64,000 nt of DNA, from assembly GCA_023399595.1 (NCBI GenBank), contig JAEWOR010000041.1, forward strand, positions 56,123-120,122, written 5' to 3'. This stretch comes from Bacteroidota bacterium (GTDB lineage Bacteria > Bacteroidota > Bacteroidia > Flavobacteriales > Weeksellaceae). Shown here piece after piece: positions 52,452 through 62,233 of the stretch. The stretch's first letter is position 1; each line of letters opens with the position of its first letter. Made by a program: the position numbers and the translations under genes. Under the pieces are notes generated by a model that searched no databases, was not told the DNA's origin, and worked only from the letters and a program-made list of their open reading frames with translations.

Positions 52452-53321
52452 TTAGGTTTTAAAAACTTCTTTTATAACTTTTATTTCTTCTATAAATTTC
52501 TGTACCCTTTCTTTATTAGATAATAACTTGGCTACTTTTAATTTAATAGAATATTCTTTGAGAAAGGTTTTTAAAAATTTTGCTTCATCAATATTATATT
52601 TTTTCAAATAATAGGACAAAGATTTCATTTCATTTCTAAATCCAAAATCAGAGTAAGAAATTCTGTCCCCTACTAAATGTACATATTTTTTTGATTGGTC
52701 GTAATTTATACTATATCCAGCCTTAATCATTCTATTAGAAATATCTGGTTCTTCAAAATAGAGAAAAATATTCTCATCAAAAAAGCCTATCTCTTCAAAT
52801 TTCTGTTTATCTGCAAAAAAAAATGCGCCAGATAGATAATGTTTTGTTTCTGAAAACAAATTGATTTTATTCAGTAATTTCATTTTCCATCCAGACAAAA
52901 AACCACGACATTCCGGTTTTATGTAAAACGAATAATCGCCTCCCCCCATCTGATTATAACCCAAAACACCCAAATGCATACTATTAAACTTATGTAATAC
53001 ATCTTTCGCTAAAGGCTCTATTAATCTAACATCAGGATTCATAATAGAAATTATTTTTCCTTTGGCTGCTTTTATTCCGATATTATTACCTTGTCCATAG
53101 CCTCCATTTTTAATATTATGAATTATGATAATATTATACAAAGACTTCAAATCCGAGATTTCTTTTAACAATATTTGATGCATTTCATTATTGCTATTAT
53201 CTACAATAATAACTTCAAAATCTGAGGGATTGATATCTGAAAAATCATAAATCGATTGTATAGCATCTCTAATTAAATCTTGAGAATTATAGGTTACAAT
53301 AATGTATGTGATTTTTAACAT
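52452..53321 (-). CDS. Glycosyltransferase, GT2 family
   Basis: 289 residues of GT-A type. ITYIIVTYNSQDLIRDAIQS opens the nucleotide-binding fold, EVIIVDNSNNE contributes the first Asp, and IISIMNPDVRLIEPL (N-P-D) provides the metal-binding DxD equivalent near 92-106. Later AFFFADKQKFEEIGFFDENIF and FLYFEEPDISNRM are typical of rhamnosyltransferase-like GT2 proteins. It lies 40 bp downstream of GT4 in the cluster and has 189 bp of non-coding sequence on its upstream side. Confidence 0.88.
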   Translation of the reverse strand: MLKITYIIVTYNSQDLIRDAIQSIYDFSDINPSDFEVIIVDNSNNEMHQILLKEISDLKSLYNIIIIHNIKNGGYGQGNNIGIKAAKGKIISIMNPDVRLIEPLAKDVLHKFNSMHLGVLGYNQMGGGDYSFYIKPECRGFLSGWKMKLLNKINLFSETKHYLSGAFFFADKQKFEEIGFFDENIFLYFEEPDISNRMIKAGYSINYDQSKKYVHLVGDRISYSDFGFRNEMKSLSYYLKKYNIDEAKFLKTFLKEYSIKLKVAKLLSNKERVQKFIEEIKVIKEVFKT

Positions 53322-53416
53322 TACTTATATTTTCAAATATTTTATCGACTCTAAGATCAACTTTAATTCCTAAACTTGACTGCTCCGATGTATAATACAA
53401 TTATCTTTTAAAGTAG

Positions 53417-53424
53417 CAAAGTTA
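53417..53424 (-). promoter_or_regulatory. Possible internal -7 box upstream of the GT2 gene
   Basis: TAACTTTG on the minus strand matches TAnnTTTG in the 189-bp gap between the EpsG-like gene and the GT2 gene. No TTG element is evident at the normal distance. It may provide an internal start in the long operon. Confidence 0.3.
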
Positions 53425-53510
53425 ATGTCTAACATTGTTAAGAATTTATAGGATTAGAATATTGTTTAAAATGTGTTTTACCAAAAATTGAAATCCAATT
53501 TTCAGGAAAA

Positions 53511-54671
53511 CTATCTTTTCCACAATTCAATCATAAAGCGTTCCCTTTCAAGGTTTATATTTTTTTCAAATACAGAACTGTATGGAAAAAAAACGGCCTG
53601 ATATCTAGCTCGGTCTGTAACATTCAAATCTAAGACTACTTTGATACAAATAATAAAAAAGAGACAAATATAAGTACTTGCAAATACGAGCTTCTTTTTA
53701 AACTTAAATTTAAAAACGTTTTCACTATAAATAAAATTACAGAAACAAATAATGAAAGGTATTGTTACATAATTCATCATTCTTTCAAAACCTACTAATA
53801 CTTGCGACAAACATGAAAAAATAAAGAAAATTAAAACAAAAATTCTTAGTTCTTCATTTTTATGCTTTGTATAGTAAAAAACGATTGGAAGTAAGAATCC
53901 AACTCTCCCAACAAAGAAAAAAAGAAGTCCTAAAATAGAAAAATCCATTTCACTATAAATATTAGCCTTATCAGCCATTGCATCGGTTACCAAAAATATG
54001 CTAATGATTGAAAAGAATGTAGATTTAAAAAATGAAAGAAAAAAAGAAGATATTAAAATAATAATAACAATAGTTTGATTGAATCTAATGAGTTTCATAA
54101 ATGGCAACAGAAATAAAACAAATGCCGAAATGTGAAAAAAGAATGCGATAATAGCCAATAAATAATATGCAAACCAACAATTACGAAGGTAAAACCCAAA
54201 TCCTAAAAGAAAACAACAAATAGCAAGTATTTCTCTTTGTATTTCAAAGGTAAAATAGAAGTATAAACCCAAAATATAAAAGAGTAACATGGCGGTAAAG
54301 AACTTCTTACAGTATTTGTATAAGAACCATGTAATAATAGAATTAGTTACCACAGCATGTACAAACTGATAAAAATAATAATCTGGATTTATGGATTTAC
54401 AAACAGCCACAAATAATACAAATAAAGGCTGGTGATCAAAGTAATTTTTGTTAACAACAAAATTGTAAAATTCAGATAAGTTCGGTTGCCAAGGAAAATA
54501 ATATTCATACATCAGCGCATCACCACCCACTCGATACCGAAGACCTGTAAGTAGTGTCATTAATATAAATATGATAACTGCAAATAGCTTTTTATTAAAT
54601 ACTTGATTTCGTATATCGTAATGAAAAACACCAAAAAGCAGTAAAACCAATATGACAAAATATTCAAACAT
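53511..54671 (-). CDS. EpsG-family membrane protein, probable polysaccharide polymerase (Wzy)
   Basis: 386 residues with 10-12 membrane segments, rich in F, I, L and Y. The segment LLTGLRYRVGGDALMYEYYF near 40-59 (RxxxGGDxxxY) is the family mark of EpsG/Wzy-like proteins. A long periplasmic loop (PNLSEFYNFVVNKNYFDHQP) follows it. It probably polymerises the flipped repeat units at the outer face of the inner membrane. It sits next to the flippase, as usual for Wzx/Wzy systems. Confidence 0.85.
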   Translation of the reverse strand: MFEYFVILVLLLFGVFHYDIRNQVFNKKLFAVIIFILMTLLTGLRYRVGGDALMYEYYFPWQPNLSEFYNFVVNKNYFDHQPLFVLFVAVCKSINPDYYFYQFVHAVVTNSIITWFLYKYCKKFFTAMLLFYILGLYFYFTFEIQREILAICCFLLGFGFYLRNCWFAYYLLAIIAFFFHISAFVLFLLPFMKLIRFNQTIVIIILISSFFLSFFKSTFFSIISIFLVTDAMADKANIYSEMDFSILGLLFFFVGRVGFLLPIVFYYTKHKNEELRIFVLIFFIFSCLSQVLVGFERMMNYVTIPFIICFCNFIYSENVFKFKFKKKLVFASTYICLFFIICIKVVLDLNVTDRARYQAVFFPYSSVFEKNINLERERFMIELWKR

Positions 54672-54691
54672 ATACCTTTTTAATAAATAGA

Positions 54692-56119
54692 TTATTTGTT
54701 TCTCATTAGAGAAATAAAGTGACGGATATCACTCTTTAAAAATAAAAAATAATACCCGATATAAATCGCAAAAAACACCAAACTCCCATATAATAGGAAT
54801 GATATTCTTGGAAGGTTGACAAAAAGCATATGTATAATTGCCCAAATGCCTACTCCCAACACCAAAAAAGGAATAATAATAATAAGTTGAGATATGAAAT
54901 TCTTATTGAGTAACTTAGCACTGAAATAAGACGTTATTCCTAACTGTAGTACCAATTGCAAGATAAGTCCATAGCATAAATATAAAATCCCAAACCTATA
55001 AGTGCAAAGCAATATAATAACTCCAATAATCTTTGTAATCAGCTCCACCAAAAAGAAAAGCTTGGAATTATTCTTTACTTGTAATAGAAGCATATTATTG
55101 ACAATAATAGGCTGAAACATATACGCAATAGCAAGCAATTGAATTATCGGGACTATTTGTATCCACTCTTCAGATAAACCATAATAGACCAAAGGCTCCG
55201 CAAAAATAGCAAGAAAAACAAAGGCTGGAAAAAAAACCAAACAGATCAATCTAGTAAATTGCTGACTTAAGGAAAAAACCTTATCACTATCATTCTGATA
55301 GGATGAAAATAACGGAAATGTAACCCGCTGAAAAACCGTACTAAAAAGACTTGCTGGAAAAAAAGTAAACTGGTTTGACTTAGTATATAGTCCGAGTGCA
55401 GAAGTTGTCATCTGTTTACCAATTACTACATTGTAAAGGTTTACATATACATTCTGAATCACTCCAGCTAATAAAACATTCGAGCCAAACCCAAATAGCC
55501 TGCGAAATGAGTTTTTCGAAAATACCAATTTCGGCAACCAAAAAGAGAAAATACAAAACCCAATCAGCACAAAAACACTTTGAGAAAGTAATAATGCTAC
55601 TAACGACCATACACCATATCCATTCACTGCCAAAAACACGGATAAGCTACCAGCAAAAAACATAGCAAAAAAAGATATTTTTGTCTGGGTTTTAAAATCC
55701 AGTTTTATATTAAGTTTTGTTTTGGGCACCATCACCAATGCATTAAATAGAATACTTAATGATGATACCTTTAATACGTCTGTAAGAACCTGGCTATCAA
55801 AATACTTTGCAATAATAGGTGCCATAAATCCAATGATAAGGACAAAAGCCGAAGCTACACCTATATTTATGTAAAAAGCTGTTGAAAAATCATCTTCGTT
55901 CCGATTCTGATTATGAATAAGAGAATTAGAAAATCCACTTTCAGAAAATAACGTACCTACAGTTATAAAAATCATAGCCATAGCAATGATACCATATTCT
56001 TTAGGAGCTACATAACGAGCTAGTATCAATTCCAATGCAAGTTGCATAATAACCAAACCCAATTTGTCTATGCCACTCCATAAAACGCCATTTACCAATT
56101 GATTTTTTTTAAAACTCAA
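54692..56119 (-). CDS. Oligosaccharide flippase, Wzx (MOP superfamily)
   Basis: 475 residues with 12-14 membrane segments. The family opening VNGVLWSGIDKLGLVIMQLA and the MOP-type pattern ILARYVAPKEYGIIAMAMIF support a lipid-linked oligosaccharide flippase. The start is TTG at 56119, chosen because no ATG precedes the conserved opening. It moves the undecaprenyl-linked repeat unit across the inner membrane. It is 20 bp upstream of the polymerase gene in the same transcript. Confidence 0.9.
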   Translation of the reverse strand: MSFKKNQLVNGVLWSGIDKLGLVIMQLALELILARYVAPKEYGIIAMAMIFITVGTLFSESGFSNSLIHNQNRNEDDFSTAFYINIGVASAFVLIIGFMAPIIAKYFDSQVLTDVLKVSSLSILFNALVMVPKTKLNIKLDFKTQTKISFFAMFFAGSLSVFLAVNGYGVWSLVALLLSQSVFVLIGFCIFSFWLPKLVFSKNSFRRLFGFGSNVLLAGVIQNVYVNLYNVVIGKQMTTSALGLYTKSNQFTFFPASLFSTVFQRVTFPLFSSYQNDSDKVFSLSQQFTRLICLVFFPAFVFLAIFAEPLVYYGLSEEWIQIVPIIQLLAIAYMFQPIIVNNMLLLQVKNNSKLFFLVELITKIIGVIILLCTYRFGILYLCYGLILQLVLQLGITSYFSAKLLNKNFISQLIIIIPFLVLGVGIWAIIHMLFVNLPRISFLLYGSLVFFAIYIGYYFLFLKSDIRHFISLMRNK

Positions 56120-56175
56120 GTCAGATTTTTAAAAATTAACAAACTCATCGAATAACAAATCAAGACAAATGAGGG

Positions 56176-58530
56176 TTAGAATCTACTTTTAAACTTTTTC
56201 CAAAACCCCTTCTCTTCGGCATGATAGCCGTACCCATATTTATTGCCGTATCCGAAATGCTCTTTATTTACATCATTCAGCACAAAACCAACGTTTTTAA
56301 TCTTGTTTGCAGCAATTTGTTTATTCGCAAAATCGATTAACGATTTTTCTGTAATTCCTGAACGAGTAACATAAATAGTGGCATCAGCCAAATCTGCAGA
56401 AAGGAAGGTATCGGTCACCAGCATTAATGGTGCAGTGTCTACAATAATATAGTCGTAGCGTGGTTTTAGCTGATTAATTAAATCTTCGTATCTGCCATTC
56501 GATAAAAGTTCTGTTGGATTTGGCGGGATACTTCCCGAGTAAATTACATCAAGATAAGGGTTAAAGGAAGATTGATGAACAATTTTATCCAAAGTAGTTT
56601 CGTCATCATAAAGAAACTCGGTAAGTCCATCCAATCCTTTTCGGGATGGATTATACCTTTGCAACTGTGGGTTTCTGATATCAGCCCCAATAATAATCAC
56701 TTTATTCTTTGAAGAAGCCATGGTTAAGGATAAATTCACCGAAGTAAATGTTTTCCCTTCTCCTTTTACTGTAGAAGTTACAAAAACCACTTTTCCTTTC
56801 TCTTTCTTTGGCAGCATAAAATTCATATTGGTAATAAGAATTCTGAATGCTTCTGCCATTGGTGAAAGGTCGTTTTGTTCTACAATCTCGCTTCTTCCTT
56901 TTTCTAAACTTGGCAATTCACCAATCACTGATGTAGTCGAAAGTTTTTCAAGATCGTGTTTAGAACGTACTTTATCATTAAATAGTTCACGTAGATAGAC
57001 ATACGCAAAAGGGACAAGTAAACCAAATAATAGAGCACCAGCAAGAGTGATGAGTTTCTTTGGGGATACTGGTTTTTCAGAAGCATAAGCATAATCTATA
57101 GTCCTTGCTTTAGGAGCGGTAATGGCTAGAGAAATAGCTGCTTCCTCTCTTTTCTCTAAAAGCAAGAGATAAAGATTTTCTTTGGTTTTCTGCTGCCTTT
57201 CGATTCCACGGAAAAGTTTTTCTTGAGCCGGGATTTTAGCTATTTCTCCTACTAAATTATTTTGCTCATTACTTGCTAAATCTCTAGAGATTTCCATTGA
57301 ATTTTTGTATTTCACCAATGCGTCCATTACGGAAGTTCTCATTACTGAAATTTGTTTATTCAATTCTATAACAAGAGGGTTTTGTGGTGTAGCATTTTCC
57401 AAAAGTTTATTTCTTTCGAGCACCAATTGGTTATACCCATTAATACTTGCTGCAGCCAAAGGATTATTAAGTCCAACGCTTGCAGGCAAAGTTTGATTTC
57501 CACCTAAACGTTGCATATAACCAATAAGTCCATTAGCAATCCCTATCTGATTTTCAGCTTCTAAAATTTTAGCTTTAGCAGCTTGGCTATTTCCCAAACT
57601 CATTCTTGCTTCAGTAGGAATATCAGTAATTTTATTGGCAATTTTAAATTGTTCTTTCTTATTTTCAACATCACCCAATTCATTCGCGATGATATTCACT
57701 CTTTCATCAATGAAGTCTTTTGTTTTCTTAGACTCCATATTTTTATCCTGAATAGCATCATTATTATAGGCTTCCACCAACTTATTGAGAATTTTTTTCG
57801 CCTTCTCAACATTACTAAGCTTTATGGAGAGGTTTACCACCGTTGCATCTTTGTTCACCAAATTCACATTAGTCATTTCTTGGTAAGCGTTCACCGCTTT
57901 TTCTGTAGAAGAATAATGCATCTTTAAATCCCCCAAATCTTTATTTTTATCTACAAGATAATTTGGGTTTTTTATGATCATAATGTTGGCATAAGGCAAG
58001 CTGATAGTTTTATTGAAAGTAGTAAGAACAGGGTTTTTAAAATTTTCTGATGAAAGTTTCAATTGATTTCCATTAATTTTTAAATCAACTGCTTTTATTG
58101 GTAAGTGATATTCTTTTTCATTAATCACCTTAATAATAACTGGAGCTTTTTTTCCATAAAGCTCTTCTTTTCTCAGTCCATTTACTGCTACCAAAGAGGT
58201 TTGTAAACCTAACTCATCTACAACATCTAATATTAATTTTTTAGATTTTAAAATTTCAAGTTCATTATCAATACTATTGGTATTCATCCCTCCAAATCCC
58301 GATAACTGGGAGAGCATACCCATTTCGGAAGAAGGTGCTTTACGAGCATCTTTCACCAAAATAGAAGTCTGCACTTCATAAACAGGTGTGGCTATTTTAA
58401 TATAAAAAACAGCTAATGCAAGAAAAATAATAGCTGATAAAATAAACCACCACCATTTATTTAAGTAGGGTTTTATAATTTCATTAATATTTACTTCTTC
58501 AGATGGTTTCACAACTGAGTTTTCGCTCAT
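56176..58530 (-). CDS. wzc: Polysaccharide co-polymerase and tyrosine autokinase (Wzc)
   Basis: 784 residues. An N-terminal Wzz domain has two membrane segments (WWWFILSAIIFLALAVFYIK near 30-50; LITLAGALLFGLLVPFAYVY near 480-500) and a long coiled-coil periplasmic part between them. The C-terminal cytoplasmic BY-kinase has Walker A STVKGEGKTFTSVNLS near 590-605, Walker A' IIIGADIRNPQL near 620-631 and Walker B YIIVDTAPL near 702-710. The tail has a short Tyr cluster (GYGNKYGYGYH) that would be autophosphorylated. It controls chain length and export with Wza. It is 14 bp after wza. Confidence 0.93.
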   Translation of the reverse strand: MSENSVVKPSEEVNINEIIKPYLNKWWWFILSAIIFLALAVFYIKIATPVYEVQTSILVKDARKAPSSEMGMLSQLSGFGGMNTNSIDNELEILKSKKLILDVVDELGLQTSLVAVNGLRKEELYGKKAPVIIKVINEKEYHLPIKAVDLKINGNQLKLSSENFKNPVLTTFNKTISLPYANIMIIKNPNYLVDKNKDLGDLKMHYSSTEKAVNAYQEMTNVNLVNKDATVVNLSIKLSNVEKAKKILNKLVEAYNNDAIQDKNMESKKTKDFIDERVNIIANELGDVENKKEQFKIANKITDIPTEARMSLGNSQAAKAKILEAENQIGIANGLIGYMQRLGGNQTLPASVGLNNPLAAASINGYNQLVLERNKLLENATPQNPLVIELNKQISVMRTSVMDALVKYKNSMEISRDLASNEQNNLVGEIAKIPAQEKLFRGIERQQKTKENLYLLLLEKREEAAISLAITAPKARTIDYAYASEKPVSPKKLITLAGALLFGLLVPFAYVYLRELFNDKVRSKHDLEKLSTTSVIGELPSLEKGRSEIVEQNDLSPMAEAFRILITNMNFMLPKKEKGKVVFVTSTVKGEGKTFTSVNLSLTMASSKNKVIIIGADIRNPQLQRYNPSRKGLDGLTEFLYDDETTLDKIVHQSSFNPYLDVIYSGSIPPNPTELLSNGRYEDLINQLKPRYDYIIVDTAPLMLVTDTFLSADLADATIYVTRSGITEKSLIDFANKQIAANKIKNVGFVLNDVNKEHFGYGNKYGYGYHAEEKGFWKKFKSRF

Positions 58531-58544
58531 AATTATTTGGTAAA

Positions 58545-59366
58545 TTAGTTTTTAAAGATAGTAATGAAAATCCCAGCAAGGCCAATAAGGGTTCCAGCTA
58601 TGGCAATATAAGTACTGGTATTAGGATCTAAACGAGCTGTTTTTTCTTTGGTTTCGTTTGAAGACACGTAAATAACGTCGTTCTGTTTCAATTGATAAAA
58701 AGGAGAGTTAATGAAATTAGCATCCATAAGGTTGATGCGTTCGTTAACGATTTGTCCGTTTTCGTTTCTTACCAATAAAATATCATTACGCTTAGCATAC
58801 ATTGTTAGATCTCCCGCTAAGCCTAATGCATTAAGGATATTAGATTGTCCATCTGGGATGGTATACTGCCCTGGATTCTTAACTTCTCCTAAAACAGTTA
58901 CTTTGTAATTGGTAATCTTCACGTTTACCGACGGATTAATAACATATTGGCTCACTCGATCACGAATTTCATCTTGAAACTGTACTAAAGACTTTCCTGC
59001 TACATTTAATTTTCCTAATACTGGAAAATCTATTTCACCATTACTATCTACCAAATAAATAGGAGCAGTACTTTTATCTACAATTTGTGCAGTTGGCGCA
59101 TTGGTATTGGGGGTTGAGTATTGGGATGATTCTGCAGAGGAATAGTTCTGATTAAAAGGTTTTACAACTGTCATATCCTTTGCCGTAATCAATATAGCCA
59201 ATTGATCTCCTTTCTGCAAAGTATTTACAGCATTTTTTATAGAAACTTCAGTTGCCAACTGTTCTACATTTTGCATATAATTGAGTTGACTGGTCTTTTC
59301 CTTTGCTGTACATGAAGTCAACAAAATAATAAAAGAAAAAAAGAATATTCTTATAACTTTATTCAT
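58545..59366 (-). CDS. Polysaccharide export outer membrane lipoprotein (Wza-like)
   Basis: 273 residues. The lipoprotein signal is IFFFSFIILLTSCTAKEK with the Cys at residue 19. The PES (polysaccharide export) domain comprises about 50-165 with VDSNGEIDFPVLGKLNVAGK, and one SLBB domain follows (KVTVLGEVKNPGQYTIPDGQ near 155-174). A C-terminal helix near 248-270 (YIAIAGTLIGLAGIFITIF) is the outer-membrane or inner-membrane anchor segment seen in Bacteroidota members. It forms the outer-membrane channel for the polymer. It lies between the wbpM-like dehydratase and wzc. Confidence 0.9.
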   Translation of the reverse strand: MNKVIRIFFFSFIILLTSCTAKEKTSQLNYMQNVEQLATEVSIKNAVNTLQKGDQLAILITAKDMTVVKPFNQNYSSAESSQYSTPNTNAPTAQIVDKSTAPIYLVDSNGEIDFPVLGKLNVAGKSLVQFQDEIRDRVSQYVINPSVNVKITNYKVTVLGEVKNPGQYTIPDGQSNILNALGLAGDLTMYAKRNDILLVRNENGQIVNERINLMDANFINSPFYQLKQNDVIYVSSNETKEKTARLDPNTSTYIAIAGTLIGLAGIFITIFKN

Positions 59367-59409
59367 TATAGCTTGTTAAACGTGAATTTTGCAAATATAC
59401 AATTCTAAA

Positions 59410-61350
59410 TTACTTATCCAAAACTTCATAAATGGAATTGTTACTCTTGAATTCAGGCACTATTTCTTTAAGAATTTGCACTACTTCAACCTTTTCTCTT
59501 CTAAGCGCCGATCTGATAATTCGTTTGGTATATCTTTCAATATCTTTAAATTCCATATTAGGATCTTTGGATATCATAATTTTTTCATGGTGAGTTGGTA
59601 ATGTATGTGCATTATCACTCAAGAGTTCCTCGTAAAGTTTTTCTCCAGGTCTCAATCCAGTAAAGATAATTTTGATATCCAAATCTGGCTCAAATCCAGA
59701 AAGTTTAATCATCCTTTTAGCGAGATCTAATATCTTCACTGGCTCACCCATATCGAAGACGAATATTTCTCCTCCATTTCCCATAGTACTAGCTTGTAAA
59801 ACCAAATCGCACGCTTCAGGAATAGTCATAAAATACCTCACAATATCAGGATGAGTAATGGTAACAGGCCCACCTTCGGAAATTTGTTTTTTAAAGTGGG
59901 GAATTACTGATCCATTAGAACCCAAAACATTTCCGAAACGAGTAGTAATAAATTTGGTTTCGTTATTTTTGGAATTCTGTAAAGCCTGTACATAAAGCTC
60001 TGCTGCTCGTTTAGAAGCCCCCATTACATTCGTTGGTTTCACTGCTTTATCTGTAGAGATCATTACAAAACGATTCACTTTATATTTACTAGATAAATCT
60101 GCAAGGTTTTTAGTTCCTAATACATTCACTAAGATGGACTCATGTGGGTTTTCTTCAATAAGAGGAACATGTTTATACGCTGCAGCATGATATACCATAG
60201 AAAATTTATACAATTCAAATATTGGTTCAATGCGGTATTGATTAGAAATATCACCCAGAATAAACTTAAATTGTATCATCGGAAATTTCTTCTTCATCTC
60301 AATTTCTATTTCATAAAGTGGTGTTTCAGCCTGATCCAAAACAACAATAAGTTCTGGCTCAAACATGGCGACCTGTCGTACAATTTCACTACCGATAGAT
60401 CCTGCACCACCACTAATTAAAACATTCTTTCCAAAGTGTCTACTTTTTATATCTTCGTTTTCTATTTTTATAGTTTTACGATTCAATAAATCTTCAATTT
60501 GGAGTGTTTGTATGGAAGCTGCTATATCTTTATTTCTTAGTTTTTGAACGGAAGGAGATTTAAAAATTTGCAAATCTTTTTCAAGAAATAAATTTACCCA
60601 TGAATCCACTTCTTCTTTGGTCATGATTTCTTTAATAATAATAACACCATCTACCCCTAAATCATCTTTAGAGTTACTTTCTATTTTCTCTCTATTTATA
60701 ATGGGTTTACCAAGCAAATAAGCACTTTTAGAATCTTCTCTTTGTGTAAGAAATCCTGCAACATGATAAGGAAGATTTGGGTTGTCTAAAATTGCTCTAG
60801 CAATAGCAATAGAAGGTTCATCAATACCCAAAACCAGAATTCTTTTCTTCAAAGAACTTCTTCGAAATTCTCTTGCAAAATGAAAAAATTCCTTCACAAA
60901 CAAACGGAAAAGAAAAAGCAAAATAAATGAAGTGGCAAAAAAAATAGTAAGAAATGGCACCGACATATTTATCATTCGGAAACCTGTAATTGTTTTTACA
61001 GAAAAACTAATTCCCCCCACCACCAAAGCTGTACAGAAGGTTGCCAAAAAAAGTTTAAAAAGATCTATAAAAGTAGAATGTCGAATGATGCCCGCAAAAG
61101 TTTTAAAGGCCATCATAAATACAACACTTGTCCCGATAATCATCGAGTACATGTAAAAATTATTAAAAAAAACATATGATGTCCCAAAACTTAATCTTTC
61201 AATTAAATAACAGGCAAAAAAAGTAGCAATAAATATAAAAAATATGTCTATTAACAATATAATCCAACGTGGCAAATATCTGACATCCGATAAATTAATA
61301 ATATTATCTCCGCTGTACATTTTTTTTCTCAAATTGTTCTGAAAACTCAT
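59410..61350 (-). CDS. Membrane-bound UDP-sugar 4,6-dehydratase (WbpM/PglF/CapD family)
   Basis: 646 residues. Four membrane helices occupy the first 150 residues. A Rossmann-like CoA-binding-type domain follows (ILVLGIDEPSIAIARAIL), then the SDR domain (about 285-560) with NVLISGGAGSIGSEIVRQ and MISTDKAVKPTNVMGASKRA. This matches WbpM/PglF, which dehydrates UDP-GlcNAc to UDP-4-keto-6-deoxy-GlcNAc. The product could feed one or both PLP aminotransferases of the locus. It is the first gene of the operon, with a leader of about 210 nt. Confidence 0.92.
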   Translation of the reverse strand: MSFQNNLRKKMYSGDNIINLSDVRYLPRWIILLIDIFFIFIATFFACYLIERLSFGTSYVFFNNFYMYSMIIGTSVVFMMAFKTFAGIIRHSTFIDLFKLFLATFCTALVVGGISFSVKTITGFRMINMSVPFLTIFFATSFILLFLFRLFVKEFFHFAREFRRSSLKKRILVLGIDEPSIAIARAILDNPNLPYHVAGFLTQREDSKSAYLLGKPIINREKIESNSKDDLGVDGVIIIKEIMTKEEVDSWVNLFLEKDLQIFKSPSVQKLRNKDIAASIQTLQIEDLLNRKTIKIENEDIKSRHFGKNVLISGGAGSIGSEIVRQVAMFEPELIVVLDQAETPLYEIEIEMKKKFPMIQFKFILGDISNQYRIEPIFELYKFSMVYHAAAYKHVPLIEENPHESILVNVLGTKNLADLSSKYKVNRFVMISTDKAVKPTNVMGASKRAAELYVQALQNSKNNETKFITTRFGNVLGSNGSVIPHFKKQISEGGPVTITHPDIVRYFMTIPEACDLVLQASTMGNGGEIFVFDMGEPVKILDLAKRMIKLSGFEPDLDIKIIFTGLRPGEKLYEELLSDNAHTLPTHHEKIMISKDPNMEFKDIERYTKRIIRSALRREKVEVVQILKEIVPEFKSNNSIYEVLDK

Positions 61351-61565
61351 GCGCTCAAATTAATGATTACATAATAGGAAATAAATTTTCCAAAGAATCC
61401 CTTTATGTTTTTAATAAAGCAATAATACGAAATATTATAAGAAAAATATACAACAAAAGTGAAATTCAGAGATCTTAAAAATAAACATCTTAAAAATCAA
61501 AAATCCTTTATATAAAGAATTCATTTTAGCACCAAAATAATTCTCTCTAACTATTATGTTTACTG

Positions 61566-61596
61566 CAAATGTAAGCAAATGAGAAGTCTATTTCAA
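61566..61596 (-). promoter_or_regulatory. Main promoter of the polysaccharide operon
   Basis: On the minus strand TTG (61594-61596), a 20-bp spacer and TACATTTG (61566-61573) form a full Bacteroidota promoter. The predicted start is near 61559, so the leader to the ATG at 61350 is about 210 nt, with no ORF. In the gap 61351-61708 I also see a direct repeat ATCTTAAAAAT (two copies near 61480-61500) but no terminator. Confidence 0.6.
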
Positions 61597-61708
61597 ACTT
61601 TTTATCCATATTCAAATAAAATAAAAAACCTCAAAAAAAATTGCCATCATCAAACACAACCTACAACCAATAATTTTTAAAAAAAACATTCAATAAATTA
61701 CAAGAGTT

Positions 61709-62173
61709 TCAACTAAATATATTAATAATCTCTTCATACTCAAAGCCTCTGCTCATCAAATATTTGATTGTTTTAGATTTTTTCTGATATTCTTTTAAAC
61801 CTTTCTGTTTGGAATAATAATCGTCCCAAATTTTTTGTAAGGTTTTTAAATAATCATCTTCATCAATTTCGTCCCAAGATTTAGAAATGAGTTTTTCTGA
61901 GATTCCTTTTTGTTTTAAGTGAATTTTTATTTTGGTTCGTCCCCAACTTTTAATGTAAAACTTCCCTCGAATGTAGCTTCTTACAAAACGCTCCTCATTG
62001 AGAAAATTCTCCTGAATAAGGTATAAAAAAATCTCGTCTTTAGCTTCCTGTATTAAAGTAAAATCGCGCATTTTTTGCTCCACTTCTGCATGACAACGAT
62101 CTTGATAAACACAATAGTTCACCAACTTTTGTTTAATTTCCTGAAAAGTGTAAGATTTTTTATCGTTTTCCAT
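61709..62173 (-). CDS. recX: Regulatory protein RecX
   Basis: 154 residues made of tandem three-helix units typical of RecX: YCVYQDRCHAEVEQKMRDF, FLIQENFLNEERFVRSYIRG-like (YLIQENFLNEERFVRSYIRG), WGRTKIKIHLKQKGISEKLI and the closing SKTIKYLMSRGFEYEEIINI. RecX binds RecA filaments and limits recombinase activity. It follows glyA on the same strand but a terminator (62187-62214) lies between them, so it may be read weakly or from its own promoter, for which no exact box is seen. Confidence 0.9.
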   Translation of the reverse strand: MENDKKSYTFQEIKQKLVNYCVYQDRCHAEVEQKMRDFTLIQEAKDEIFLYLIQENFLNEERFVRSYIRGKFYIKSWGRTKIKIHLKQKGISEKLISKSWDEIDEDDYLKTLQKIWDDYYSKQKGLKEYQKKSKTIKYLMSRGFEYEEIINIFS

Positions 62174-62186
62174 GTTTGAAATTAAA

Positions 62187-62214
62187 AAAAAGACAGGAAA
62201 AATCCTGTCTTTTT
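62187..62214 (-). terminator. Terminator of glyA
   Basis: AAAAAGACAGGA and TCCTGTCTTTTT form a perfect stem with an AAAA loop. It lies between the glyA stop and the recX start. Confidence 0.85.
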
Positions 62215-62233
62215 ATTCATATTTGTAGTAAAA

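Noticed and set aside
57583..57927. Plus-strand open frame of 114 codons opposite wzc
   Set aside because: Antisense of the coiled-coil part of Wzc; composition only mirrors the real gene.
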